A stretch of 21,790 nucleotides of DNA from an uncultured Bacteroidales bacterium. GTDB lineage: Bacteria > Bacteroidota > Bacteroidia > Bacteroidales > P3. Of this stretch, positions 6,150 to 13,993 are shown in pieces (position 1 is the first letter of the stretch; every line of letters begins with the position of its first letter). The stretch covers positions 1 to 21,790 of the forward strand of contig CALGCG010000003.1 in assembly GCA_937884485.1 (NCBI GenBank), given 5' to 3'. A program made the position numbers and the translations under genes. The notes under the pieces are model-generated. The model searched no databases. It was not told where the DNA came from and saw only the letters and a program-made list of their open reading frames with translations.

Positions 6150-7256
6150 TTACTTGTTAATCAGCTGATAGAGATGGCCGGGCAGGGTGCGTACCTGCTT
6201 GGCCATCTCCATGTTGAAGAGGATGCCTGCGGCGCGGGGGAGGGAGAAGGAGGTGAGGCGCGAGATTTCGTCGAGGGTGAGGTGGTCGTTCTCGCTGAGG
6301 GCGTTGAAGATTTTCTGCTCGTCGGGCGAGAGGCGCGGGGTTTCCTGCAGGCCTTCGAGGGTGGCCTGCTGGCCGGTGAGGGGCCATCCGAGCTGGAAGG
6401 CTATGTCGTCGGCGTTGCGTGCCAGGAGGGCGCGGCTGGTGGCGATGAGGTTGAGGGTGCCGCGGGAGTAGGTGTCGCTGAGGCGTCCGGGGATGGCGAA
6501 GACGTCGCGGTGGTAGCTGGCGGCGATGGCGGCGGTGATGAGGGCGCCGCCTTTCTCGGAGGCTTCGACGACCACCGTGGCGTCGCCGAGGGCGGCGATG
6601 ATGCGGTTGCGGGCGGGGAAGTAGCGCGGATTGATGGCGGTGCCGGAGGGGTATTCGGTGACGAGGGCGCCAGAGGCGTCGAGGATGCGCTTGGCCAGGG
6701 GGCGGTTCTCGGCGGGATAGATGCGGTCCAGGCCGTGGCCGAGGACGGCAACGGTGGGCAGGGAGTGGTCGAGGGCGGCGGTGTGGGCGGCGGTGTCGAT
6801 GCCGTAGGCCAGGCCGCTGACGATGGGGGTGCGGTAGGCCTTGAGCTGGCCGACGAGGCGGTCGGTGTTGTCGCGGCCCTGGGGGGTGGCGCGGCGGGTG
6901 CCGACGATGGCGACGGAGCGGTCGGGGTTGAGGTCGGCGGTGCCCATGACATAGAGCAGGGCGGGGCAGTCCTCGGTTTCGGCGCGGTTGAGGCGCTGGG
7001 GGTAGTCGGGGGAGGTGAAGAAGAGGGGGCGGATGCCGTTCTTCTCGCAGAAGGCCAGTTCCTGCTCGGCACGGGGGAAGGAGGTCTTGCCCTGGATGTG
7101 GCCGAGGATGGCGGGGTGGTTGGCAAAGATGGTCTTGAGCTCGGAGGCGGGCAGGGCGAAGGGGTCGTCGTCGGGGTAGAGGTCGACGAGGCGCCGGATG
7201 GAGGTGTTGCCGAGTCCGGGGACGAACGTGAGGGCTATCTGCGAGAGGGATTCCAT
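6150..7256 (-). CDS. dprA: DNA-processing protein DprA
   Basis: This 368-residue protein protects incoming single-stranded DNA and loads RecA during natural transformation. A helix-hairpin-helix-like N-terminus (VPGLGNTSIRRLV, 12-24) is followed by the extended Rossmann core (~100-290). The core contains SVAIVGTRRATPQG (114-127), SGLAYGIDTAAHTAAL (147-161), VAVLGHGLDRIYP (169-181), FPARNRIIAAL (213-222) and SEKGGALITAAIA (233-245). A C-terminal winged-helix DprA_WH domain occupies ~305-368. Length and motif order are normal. It is the last gene of the minus-strand run META-NUDIX-dprA. Its start ATG at 7256 follows a TAACTC heptamer array. No other competence gene is in the window. Confidence 0.96.
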   Translation of the reverse strand: MESLSQIALTFVPGLGNTSIRRLVDLYPDDDPFALPASELKTIFANHPAILGHIQGKTSFPRAEQELAFCEKNGIRPLFFTSPDYPQRLNRAETEDCPALLYVMGTADLNPDRSVAIVGTRRATPQGRDNTDRLVGQLKAYRTPIVSGLAYGIDTAAHTAALDHSLPTVAVLGHGLDRIYPAENRPLAKRILDASGALVTEYPSGTAINPRYFPARNRIIAALGDATVVVEASEKGGALITAAIAASYHRDVFAIPGRLSDTYSRGTLNLIATSRALLARNADDIAFQLGWPLTGQQATLEGLQETPRLSPDEQKIFNALSENDHLTLDEISRLTSFSLPRAAGILFNMEMAKQVRTLPGHLYQLINK

Positions 7257-7260
7257 GGGA

Positions 7261-7292
7261 GTTAAGAGTTATGAGTTAAGAGTTATGAGTTT
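7261..7292 (-). repeat. TAA-containing heptamer array upstream of dprA
   Basis: On the minus strand ACTCATAACTCTTAACTC repeats to give at least four heptamer units (alternating TAACTCA and TAACTCT), ending four bases before the dprA ATG. TAA occurs in all three reading frames because the period is seven. Confidence 0.8.
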
Positions 7293-7317
7293 TTTGGTTT
7301 AAAGTTTAATGTTTTTA

Positions 7318-7341
7318 TGGAGCGCCGGCGTCTCGCCGGCA
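7318..7341. repeat. GC-rich hairpin repeat, family 1, copy 2
   Basis: It has the same 24-base unit as 493-516 with one change (TCT for TCC in the loop). Stem GCCGGCG/CGCCGGC. It lies between the NUDIX stop (7347) and dprA, so it is transcribed as an intercistronic hairpin. Confidence 0.75.
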
Positions 7342-7346
7342 TAAGG

Positions 7347-7868
7347 CTATTGATTATGGCGTTTTTGGTATTGGAAAGAGAGGGTGCGGAGGGTGCCGTA
7401 GGAGGACTGGAGACGGCGGTGCCACTCGGAGGGAGTGACCCACTGGCCGCCGGTGATGCCTTCCTCCTGCTGGGGGGTGACGGGCTGTTTCTCCGCCGTC
7501 ATACGGAACCAGGAGGTCTGCTTGAGGTGCCAGCGGTGGGCCGGGGGATTGGGGCCGGCGTACCAGGCGCGGGGGGCACGGAAGAGGTGGTAGGTCTTGA
7601 GAGGTGTGGGGTATGAGGTGTGAGGTATGAGGTTTTGGACACCGGTTTCTTCCTCGACTTCGCGGAGGGCGGCCTGAAGGAGGGTTTCGCCGGGCTCGAC
7701 TTTGCCCTTGGCGAGGTCCCAGCGGCCGTTGCGCTGGATGAGGAGCATGGTGCCGTCGGGGGCGGTGACGATGCCGCCGGCGGCGCGGACATAGACGGTG
7801 TGGCGCTTGAGGAGGCGCAGGAGCCAGAGGGGGAGGCGGAAGGTGTGGTATTTGTATGAAAGCTTCAT
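7347..7868 (-). CDS. NUDIX hydrolase
   Basis: This is a 173-residue NUDIX-fold pyrophosphohydrolase that acts on a nucleoside diphosphate linked to another group. The NUDIX box GX5EX7REUXEEXGU is complete: GKVEPGETLLQAALREVEEETGV at residues 55-77, with metal-binding glutamates Glu70, Glu73 and Glu74. The strand before it, AAGGIVTAPDGTMLLIQRNGRWDLAKG, is typical of MutT-like Bacteroidota NUDIX proteins of about this size. The N-terminal ~25 residues are basic and hydrophobic but do not look like a signal peptide. The ATG at 7868 is preceded by a heptamer array that starts at the stop of the META-domain lipoprotein gene. Substrate unknown: nucleotide-pool cleaning or nucleotide-sugar turnover are possible. 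Confidence 0.92.
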   Translation of the reverse strand: MKLSYKYHTFRLPLWLLRLLKRHTVYVRAAGGIVTAPDGTMLLIQRNGRWDLAKGKVEPGETLLQAALREVEEETGVQNLIPHTSYPTPLKTYHLFRAPRAWYAGPNPPAHRWHLKQTSWFRMTAEKQPVTPQQEEGITGGQWVTPSEWHRRLQSSYGTLRTLSFQYQKRHNQ

Positions 7869-7873
7869 TGTCA

Positions 7874-7907
7874 GTTAAGAGTTATGAGTTAAGAGTTATG
7901 AGTTGTT
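7874..7907 (-). repeat. TAA-containing heptamer array between META and NUDIX genes
   Basis: On the minus strand the lipoprotein stop TAA is followed by CAACTCA and then four heptamers alternating TAACTCT/TAACTCA, ending TTAACTGACA just before the NUDIX ATG. The array is nearly identical to the one at 7261-7292. Confidence 0.8.
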
Positions 7908-8403
7908 ATTGGAGGGAGAAGACGAGGAGGGTGCGGCCTCTGGAGGAGAGGGTGAGGGTCCATCCGTCGGGGCTGAGGGAGAGCTGGTTGGCTCGGGAGA
8001 GGAGGGAGAGGTAGCGCTGTTCGGAGTTCATCTGCGCCTCGGCGCACTGGATGTCGCTGTGGCTGAGATTCTTGATTTTGATTGTGGTGGTGCTCTCCAG
8101 GGAAGGTTCGGAGGAGTGGGAGAGCTGGTAGTCGGCGGAGTAGGTGTTGCAGGTGGACTGCCCGCGGAGTGTGCCGGCCTCGGGGTTGAACAGGAGGGTG
8201 ATGGAGGAGGACTGAGGAACGGGCCGGCCGGACATCTCGACAAGTTGCCAGACGGCCTCCTTGTCGAGGGTGGGGAGGGGGGCGTGGCTGAGAGTCTGTG
8301 TGGCCGAGTGACCGAACGAGGAGCAGGCGGCGAGGAGGATTGAGAAAGTGAGAGGTAGAAGGCAGGAGGTGAGAATGCTGGGGTATGTTTTATGTTTTTT
8401 CAT
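7906..8403 (-). CDS. META-domain (HslJ-like) lipoprotein
   Basis: Starting at ATG 8403 this is a 165-residue lipoprotein. The signal peptide MKKHKTYPSILTSC then LLPLTFSILLAAC has a lipobox LAAC with Cys27 as the lipidation site. The mature part opens with WQLVEMSGRPVP and contains ITLLFNPEAGTLRGQSTCNTYSADYQL, then IQCAEAQMNSEQRYLSLLSRANQLSLSPDGWTLTL. This is the META-domain pattern (a WxLxxxxG start, a GxxxCNxYxxxY core and a Cys in the central helix). META proteins such as HslJ are envelope-associated, often linked to stress, with no known enzymatic role. An alternative ATG at 8412 adds three residues. It is probably the first gene of a run with NUDIX and dprA, from a TATTTTTG promoter at 8438-8445. 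Confidence 0.82.
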   Translation of the reverse strand: MKKHKTYPSILTSCLLPLTFSILLAACSSFGHSATQTLSHAPLPTLDKEAVWQLVEMSGRPVPQSSSITLLFNPEAGTLRGQSTCNTYSADYQLSHSSEPSLESTTTIKIKNLSHSDIQCAEAQMNSEQRYLSLLSRANQLSLSPDGWTLTLSSRGRTLLVFSLQ

Positions 8404-8437
8404 TTTCCACAACGGTTGTTGATAATTTTTTCGGCTG

Positions 8438-8445
8438 CAAAAATA
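8438..8445 (-). promoter_or_regulatory. -7 promoter element for the META lipoprotein operon
   Basis: The minus strand reads TATTTTTG followed by CAGCC, nearly identical to the TATTTTTGCAGGC promoter at 2059-2071. It lies 34 bases upstream of the ATG at 8403. The -33 element is not distinct. Confidence 0.5.
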
Positions 8446-8487
8446 CGAAAAGTTTTTGAATTGCGTTACTTGGTAAGTGAAGAAATA

Positions 8488-8525
8488 TGAGTTGTGGGTT
8501 AAGAGTTATGAGTTAAGAGTTTGAG
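8488..8525 (-). repeat. TAA-containing heptamer array in a divergent intergenic region
   Basis: On the minus strand AAACTCTTAACTCATAAC continues to CTCTTAACCCAC, giving four units of the same heptamer. It lies between the divergent META lipoprotein and GT4 genes, in reverse orientation to the glycosyltransferase and 85 bases upstream of the lipoprotein start, unlike the other arrays that abut start codons. Confidence 0.7.
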
Positions 8526-8541
8526 TATTAGTGGAAATAGG

Positions 8542-9570
8542 ATGAAAGTGGTGATGGCTGTCACGAATGATTTGTTGACAGACCGTCGTGTTTTGCGCCA
8601 TGCGGAGGCACTGAGGGAAGGAGGATGCGAGGTGGAGTGCATCGGGAGGAAGGAACTGGGGGTGAAGGCCCGGAGGGGGTGGAGGTTCTATGCGGAATAC
8701 AATATCCGCCTGCTGTGGCGGTTGCTGCGGAGCAGGGCGGATGTTGTGTGGGCCAACGACACGGACACACTGGCGGCCTGCTGGACGGCGGCGAAGTTGA
8801 AAGGCAAGAGACTGGTGATGGATGCGCATGAGTTGTTCCCGGAGGTGCCGGAGCTGATTGGCAGAGAACGAGTGAAAAGGGTGTGGGAGTGGATAGAGAG
8901 GAGGATGATGCCGGGGTGCGACGGGATGCTGACGGTGTGCCAGAGCATTGCAGACTACTACAAGGAGAGGTATGGGGTGGAGATGGTGGTGGTGAGAAAC
9001 CTGAGTGGAGGAGCACCGCGGTTTGAGGACAAGGAGAAAGGCATGATGCTCTACCAGGGGGCTGTGAACAAGGGCAGGGGAGTGGACTGGGCGATAGACG
9101 CCCTGGAGTGGTTGGAGGACTGCCGCCTTGTGGTGGCCGGAGAGGGAGACCTGTTGGAGGAGATGAAAGAATACGCGAAAGCGAAACCTTGGGCGAAGCG
9201 GGTGGAGTTTTTGGGACGGGTGATGCCCGAGGAGCTGGAACGACTGACGCCGAAGGCGGAGGTGGGACTGGTGATGCTGGAAGACATGGGGATGAGTTAC
9301 CACTTCGCTTTGCCGAACAGAATAGGAGATTTTGTAGCTGCTGGGGTGCCGATGGTGGTGAGCGATTTGCCAGAGATGGTGGCAGTGGTGAGGAAATATG
9401 GGGTGGGAGAGGTGATTGAAGAGACAGGAGGTAAGAAATTGGCGGAGGCTGTGAGGCGGGTGATGGCGAGAGAATGGAGGGAAGAGGATTTCGACGAAGC
9501 GAGAAAGGATATGGATTGGAACAAGGAGAAAAAGAAACTGATGGGGATAGTGAAGAGTGTTGAGTGTTAA
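8542..9570 (+). CDS. GT4-family glycosyltransferase
   Basis: With ATG 8542 (preceded by GGAAATAGG) the protein is 342 residues. It has a two-domain GT-B layout: an N-terminal acceptor domain opening MKVVMAVTNDLLTDRRVLRHAEAL with DAHELFPEVPEL, and a C-terminal donor domain with LYQGAVNKGRGVDWAIDAL, VEFLGRVMPEELERL and FALPNRIGDFVAAGVPMVVSD (the GT4 nucleotide-sugar binding region, here with few acidic residues). It probably adds a sugar to a surface polysaccharide or glycolipid. A TTG at 8521 would add seven residues from a repeat array and is unlikely. The coding strand is strikingly rich in G and A (GAGG, GTGG), unlike the second glycosyltransferase at 13994. The tail KSVEC and its TAA arise in a GTGTTGAGTGTTAAG repeat. 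Confidence 0.87.
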   Translation: MKVVMAVTNDLLTDRRVLRHAEALREGGCEVECIGRKELGVKARRGWRFYAEYNIRLLWRLLRSRADVVWANDTDTLAACWTAAKLKGKRLVMDAHELFPEVPELIGRERVKRVWEWIERRMMPGCDGMLTVCQSIADYYKERYGVEMVVVRNLSGGAPRFEDKEKGMMLYQGAVNKGRGVDWAIDALEWLEDCRLVVAGEGDLLEEMKEYAKAKPWAKRVEFLGRVMPEELERLTPKAEVGLVMLEDMGMSYHFALPNRIGDFVAAGVPMVVSDLPEMVAVVRKYGVGEVIEETGGKKLAEAVRRVMAREWREEDFDEARKDMDWNKEKKKLMGIVKSVEC

Positions 9571-9612
9571 GTGGGTAGTGTTTAATGTTTTAAATTGAAA
9601 AAAGTTTGAACT

Positions 9613-11298
9613 ATGATATACAATTTTTTGTTGGCTGTTTATGTTCTGGGGACCGTGGTGGGTCTCTGGTTTGTGTTCAAGAAAGCCGAAGTGGCGCCAT
9701 GGAAGGCTGTGGTGCCGGTGTATAATCTTGTGGTGTGGGTGCAACTCTGCCACAAGGACTGGAAGTGGTATATAGGTTTTCTCATACCAGGGATAAACTT
9801 CTTTACATTTCTGCTGTTGGTAGTGGAAACGGCGCGTTGTTTTAGACGCACCAACTTCTGGGAGATGGCTTTCGGCGTGATGCTTCCGTGTTTCTATTTG
9901 CCTTTTCTTGGACTTACCAAAGGAAAAAGGGTGGAGGGCAGACTCCAGCAGGAGCTGACCGAAGGACGCAAGCTGACGAAGGTTGAACAGGCCGAGAAGA
10001 ACAAGGCCGACCGGGAAAGAGAGAGTCAAGAAAGACAATTGGCCATAGCCCGCGGAGAGCGATGGGTGCTCAATTTCCATGATCCCAAAACCGACCCTGC
10101 CGCCAAGGTCTCAGAGTCGCGCGACTGGACCGAAGCCATCGTCTTTGCGCTCTTTTCGGCCATCATCATACGAGGTTTTATATTCGAGCTGTTTTCTATT
10201 CCCTCGCCGAGTATGGAGAAGAGTCTGCTGGTGGGTGACCATCTGCTGGTGAGCAAGATGGCCTATGGGTCGCGAGTGATCATGACCCCGTTGGCGTTGC
10301 CGCTGATGCACAACACCATCGTCGGGACGAAGATGGACACGTACTTGGATTGGCCCCAGCTTCCGTACCACCGTTTCCCGGGATATACCCATGTGAAACG
10401 CTATGATGCTGTGGTCTTTAATTTCCCTGCCGGCGATACGATTCTCAGTAATTTCCCCGATGGAAAATACACTTACTATGAGGCTGTACGCCAGTTTGGA
10501 CGCGAGGCTGTTCTCAGTGGCAACGCATATCACCCCCGGTTGGGTCCTTTGGGGAAGGTGAAGGTTCGGCCCTTGGACAAACGAGAGCATTACATCAAAC
10601 GCTGCATGGGTCTTCCTGGAGAGGATTTGCAGATTATCGACCGAATAGTGCACATTGACGGTAAGCCTGTGGAGCTTCCGCAGGATGCCATGTACAACTA
10701 TGATGTGGTGATTGCAGGAGGATTCAACCCGATGCTGGTTTTGGCGGAGTGTGGAGTCAGTGAAAATGACATAGAGGATTCATTCATGGGCCGAGACGAG
10801 ACAGGGAAAAGCTTTTTCTGTCTGCCCCTCACGGAAGAGAGTCTGGAGAAGGTGAAAGCCAAAAGTCCTATTGTAGTCTCGGTAGAGCCGATGACTCAAC
10901 CAAAAGATTCCATGGGGATGCTTTTCCCCAATGAGCCTGGAGTGTGTTGGACGATAGACAACTATGGACCTATCCATATTCCCGCTGCTGGCGAGGTGCT
11001 GAAACTGACGCTGGAGAATCTGCCGTTCTACCGCAGGGTCATTGCTGCATACGAAGGCAACACCTTGGAGGTCCGCAACGGGGTCATCTATATCAATGGG
11101 CAGCAGACAGACACCTATACCGTCAAGCAGGACTACTACTGGATGATGGGAGACAACCGCCATAACAGTCAGGATAGTCGTTTCTGGGGATTTGTTCCCG
11201 AAGACCATATTGTTGGCAAGGCCAAGCGTGTGCTGTGGTCGGTAGGCAAGGGGGGAGATCGCCTGTCCCGTATACTGAAAAATGCCAATGCCCATTAA
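9613..11298 (+). CDS. lepB: Signal peptidase I with N-terminal DUF5684-like membrane region
   Basis: This 561-residue protein is the leader peptidase that cleaves signal peptides of Sec-exported proteins at the periplasmic face. Residues 1-105 hold several membrane segments with a DUF5684-like pattern (WKAVVPVYN, WYIGFLIPGINFF, FWEMAFGVMLPCFYLPFLGL). A charged coiled-coil-like stretch (~110-150) follows, then a membrane helix (AIVFALFSAIIIRGFIF). The S26 catalytic Ser200 lies in PSPSMEKSLLVGDHLLV and the general base Lys329 in HYIKRCMGLPGEDL. The final box GDNRHNSQDSRFWGFVP is near residue 510. The ~180-residue insertion between the lysine region and the last box is long compared with E. coli LepB (324 residues), but large S26 proteins with this N-terminus are familiar in Bacteroidota. 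It probably shares a transcript with parC 39 bases downstream. Confidence 0.95.
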   Translation: MIYNFLLAVYVLGTVVGLWFVFKKAEVAPWKAVVPVYNLVVWVQLCHKDWKWYIGFLIPGINFFTFLLLVVETARCFRRTNFWEMAFGVMLPCFYLPFLGLTKGKRVEGRLQQELTEGRKLTKVEQAEKNKADRERESQERQLAIARGERWVLNFHDPKTDPAAKVSESRDWTEAIVFALFSAIIIRGFIFELFSIPSPSMEKSLLVGDHLLVSKMAYGSRVIMTPLALPLMHNTIVGTKMDTYLDWPQLPYHRFPGYTHVKRYDAVVFNFPAGDTILSNFPDGKYTYYEAVRQFGREAVLSGNAYHPRLGPLGKVKVRPLDKREHYIKRCMGLPGEDLQIIDRIVHIDGKPVELPQDAMYNYDVVIAGGFNPMLVLAECGVSENDIEDSFMGRDETGKSFFCLPLTEESLEKVKAKSPIVVSVEPMTQPKDSMGMLFPNEPGVCWTIDNYGPIHIPAAGEVLKLTLENLPFYRRVIAAYEGNTLEVRNGVIYINGQQTDTYTVKQDYYWMMGDNRHNSQDSRFWGFVPEDHIVGKAKRVLWSVGKGGDRLSRILKNANAH

Positions 11299-11337
11299 AA
11301 AGTTGACGGTAGTAAAAAAAACAAAGAAGTTGGGAAA

Positions 11338-13962
11338 ATGGAAGAAGAAATCGATAAAAACATAACTTCCTCGGCGGAACAGGGGTCTACCATGTCGCTG
11401 AACGGCATGTTCAAGGATTACTGGATAGATTATGCCTCCGACGTCATTCTGGACCGTTCTGTGCCTGATATTGACGATGGTTTGAAGCCTGTGCAAAGGC
11501 GCATCCTCCACGCTATGAACGAGACTGACGACGGCCGTTTCACCAAGGTGGCCAACATTGTGGGTAACACCATGCAGTATCACCCCCACGGCGACGCCTC
11601 CATCAAGGACGCCCTCGTCAACCTCGGACAGAAGGACCTCCTCATCGACTGCCAGGGTAACTGGGGCAACATCCTCACCGGCGACGATGCCGCCGCCGGC
11701 CGATACATCGAGGCCCGCCTGTCGAAATTCGCCAAGGAGGTGGTCTTCAATCCCAAGACCACGCAGTGGAAACCCTCCTACGACGGCCGCAAGCAGGAGC
11801 CTGTAAGCCTTCCCATCAAGTTTCCCCTTCTTCTGGCCCAGGGCACCAAGGGTATTGCCGTTACGCTAACGTCGGTTATCCTCCCCTATAATTTCTGTGA
11901 GCTTCTGGAATCCAGCATCAAGATTCTCAAAGATGAGGAATTCGAGATATTCCCCGACTTCCCCACCGGAGGTTTGATTGACGTCAGCAAATACAACGAT
12001 GCCGCCCTCGGCGGTCGTCTCCGCATACGTGCCAAGATGCACTATGACGAGAAACGCAAGGCTATCGTCATTACCGAATTGCCTTACACCGTCACCACCG
12101 ACGTGCTAATTGATTCAATATTGAAAGCCAACGAGAAGGGCAAAATCAAGATCAAAAAAGTCGACGACAACACCGCCGCCGAGGTCGAGATAGTGGTATA
12201 CCTCCCTGCCGGCGTCAGTCCCGACCAGACCATCGACGCCCTCTATGCTTTCACCTCGTGCCAGATCAGTTTCTCCCCCCAGACCTGTGTCATTGTCGAC
12301 GACAAGCCCGTCTTCATGACCGCCAGCGACATCCTGCGCCACAATACTTTCCGCACCAAGGACCTGTTGCGTCAGGAGTTGGAGATTCAGCTTGCGGAGT
12401 TGGAAGACCGATGGCATTGGGTTTCCTTGGAGAAAATATTCTTCGAGAAAGGCATCTACAAGAAGATGGAGCAGAAGGACAGCCTTTCGTGGGACGAGCA
12501 GGTGGATGACATGCTGAAAGCCTTTGGACCCTACAAGAAGCACTTCAAGTGCGACATTACTCGTGAGGATGTCTTGAAACTCACAGAGAAGCCTGTAAGG
12601 AAAATCTCCAAGTTCGACATCAAAAAAGCGATGGATGAGTTGGAGTCGATAGAAATGACCATCGACGAAGTCAAGAACCATCTGGCTCACCTCACAGACT
12701 ACGCGATACGCTATTTTCAGGGCATATTGAAGAAGTTCGGAGAAGGGAGGGGGCGTAAGACCGAGATACGCTCTTTTGAAGACATTGAATCCACGCAGGT
12801 CGCCCTGGCCAATGAAAAACTTTATGTCAACTACCAGACAGGTTTTGCTGGCTGGGGACTCAAGCGAGAGGAGGGGGTCGAGGTGGCCTGCGAGTGCTCG
12901 CGCCTCGACGACATCATCGTCTTTCGCCGCGACGGTACCTTTATGGTTACCAAGGTGCAAGAAAAGGGTTTTGTGGGCTCCAAGGACTGCCCCGAAATAC
13001 TTTTCATTTCTGTATTCCGTAAGCGAGATGAGCGTACAGTATATAATATGATATATCGAGATGGCGGTCCGGATGGCTATGTGATGGTCAAGCGCTTCAA
13101 TGTTACCTCCATCACCCGCGACAAGGACTACCTCCTGACCAAGGGCACCAAAGGATCCAAGGTGCTTTACTTCACCGCCAACCCCAACGGCGAGGCGGAG
13201 GTCATTACGGTCCACCATGTTTCCAAGCCCAAGTTGAAGAAGACCTCCTTTGACTTCGACTTCAAGACCCTCGCCATCAAGGGACGCCAGTCCATGGGCA
13301 ACATCCTCACCCGCAATGCCGTGCGCTCCATCAACCTCAAGGATGAAGGTGTCTCCACCCTCTCGGCCCGCAAGATATGGTTTGACGAGAATGTCAAACG
13401 CCTTAATGTCAACGAGGCCGGCCGTTTCCTCGGCGAGTTCAAGGGCAACGACAAAATTCTCGCCCTCATGCAGTCCGCTGTCTACCGTACCACCAACTTT
13501 GACCTTGCCAACCATTACGATGACGACCTTGTCGAGCTGCGCAAGTACAATCCCCAGGCCATTCTCACGGTCCTCTACCGCTCCGCAGATGGCTACCCCT
13601 ACCTCAAACGTTTCATCCCCGAACCTGCCGACCGCAAGACCGCCATCCTCGACGACGACGGCTCCATGCTCATCTCTTTCACCTTTGACTATTACCCCCG
13701 CCTCGAAGTTGTCTACAACCCCGAGAGCGGCAAGAAGATAGCCTCCGAAATCATCGAGGTCGAAGACTTCATCGGAGTCAAGAGCATCAAAGCCAAAGGC
13801 AAACGTGTTACCACCTTCGCCGTCGACGCTTACAACTGGCTCTCGCCCCTCAAGCCCGACCCCGAGCCCTCCGACGAACCGGAGGACCCCGAGGACCAGG
13901 AGTCCTCTGAAATCGACGACCGCCTTGGCTATGCCGAAGGTACACAGACCCAATTGTTTTGA
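11338..13962 (+). CDS. parC: DNA topoisomerase IV subunit A (ParC)
   Basis: This 874-residue type IIA topoisomerase subunit cuts and religates DNA to separate daughter chromosomes, working with ParE, which is not in this window. The N-terminal breakage-reunion domain includes GLKPVQRRILHAM, YHPHGDASIKDALV (82-94) and AAAGRYIEARLSKFA, with the catalytic tyrosine at Tyr123 after Arg122. A coiled-coil arm and a C-terminal beta-pinwheel-like region follow (e.g. VMVKRFNVTSITRDKDYLLTKGTKGSKVLYFT). The GyrA box QRRGGKG is absent, favouring ParC over GyrA. The very C-terminus is acidic (PEPSDEPEDPEDQESSEIDD). The residue matching E. coli GyrA Ser83 is Ala87, while the Asp87 equivalent is Asp91. It lies between lepB and a glycosyltransferase, all on the + strand. 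Confidence 0.93.
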   Translation: MEEEIDKNITSSAEQGSTMSLNGMFKDYWIDYASDVILDRSVPDIDDGLKPVQRRILHAMNETDDGRFTKVANIVGNTMQYHPHGDASIKDALVNLGQKDLLIDCQGNWGNILTGDDAAAGRYIEARLSKFAKEVVFNPKTTQWKPSYDGRKQEPVSLPIKFPLLLAQGTKGIAVTLTSVILPYNFCELLESSIKILKDEEFEIFPDFPTGGLIDVSKYNDAALGGRLRIRAKMHYDEKRKAIVITELPYTVTTDVLIDSILKANEKGKIKIKKVDDNTAAEVEIVVYLPAGVSPDQTIDALYAFTSCQISFSPQTCVIVDDKPVFMTASDILRHNTFRTKDLLRQELEIQLAELEDRWHWVSLEKIFFEKGIYKKMEQKDSLSWDEQVDDMLKAFGPYKKHFKCDITREDVLKLTEKPVRKISKFDIKKAMDELESIEMTIDEVKNHLAHLTDYAIRYFQGILKKFGEGRGRKTEIRSFEDIESTQVALANEKLYVNYQTGFAGWGLKREEGVEVACECSRLDDIIVFRRDGTFMVTKVQEKGFVGSKDCPEILFISVFRKRDERTVYNMIYRDGGPDGYVMVKRFNVTSITRDKDYLLTKGTKGSKVLYFTANPNGEAEVITVHHVSKPKLKKTSFDFDFKTLAIKGRQSMGNILTRNAVRSINLKDEGVSTLSARKIWFDENVKRLNVNEAGRFLGEFKGNDKILALMQSAVYRTTNFDLANHYDDDLVELRKYNPQAILTVLYRSADGYPYLKRFIPEPADRKTAILDDDGSMLISFTFDYYPRLEVVYNPESGKKIASEIIEVEDFIGVKSIKAKGKRVTTFAVDAYNWLSPLKPDPEPSDEPEDPEDQESSEIDDRLGYAEGTQTQLF

Positions 13963-13965
13963 TAA

Positions 13966-13993
13966 TTCGATAACACAATAACGCAATAACGCA
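13966..13993 (+). repeat. AATAACGC short tandem repeat upstream of GT4 gene
   Basis: The 31 bases between the parC stop and the next ATG contain CGATAACACAATAACGCAA, ending in another AATAACGC copy that runs into the ATG. The sequence differs from the heptamer arrays, but the position (from stop to start) and the frequent TAA are alike. Confidence 0.5.

Noticed and set aside
6174..7265. 363-codon + strand frame opposite dprA, and similar antisense frames at 14003-15160, 15173-16312, 16598-17578, 17718-18752 and 19216-20568
   Set aside because: All mirror strongly supported genes and give Gly/Val/Glu- or His/Arg-rich shadow translations.
7261..7907. Heptamer arrays as CRISPR or insertion-sequence ends
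   Set aside because: Contiguous 7-base units without spacers, no transposase gene and no target duplication.
8506..10080. 524-codon minus-strand frame across GT4 and lepB
   Set aside because: Spans two real + strand genes and their intergenic region; His/Pro/Leu-rich translation with no family features.
13037..13060. dif-like AT-rich stretch (GTATATAATATGATATATCG)
   Set aside because: It lies inside parC coding sequence and does not show the two XerC/XerD half-sites.
12115..13986. 623-codon open frame opposite parC
   Set aside because: Low-complexity Val/Leu/Gly/Asp translation without motifs, antisense to a clear ParC.
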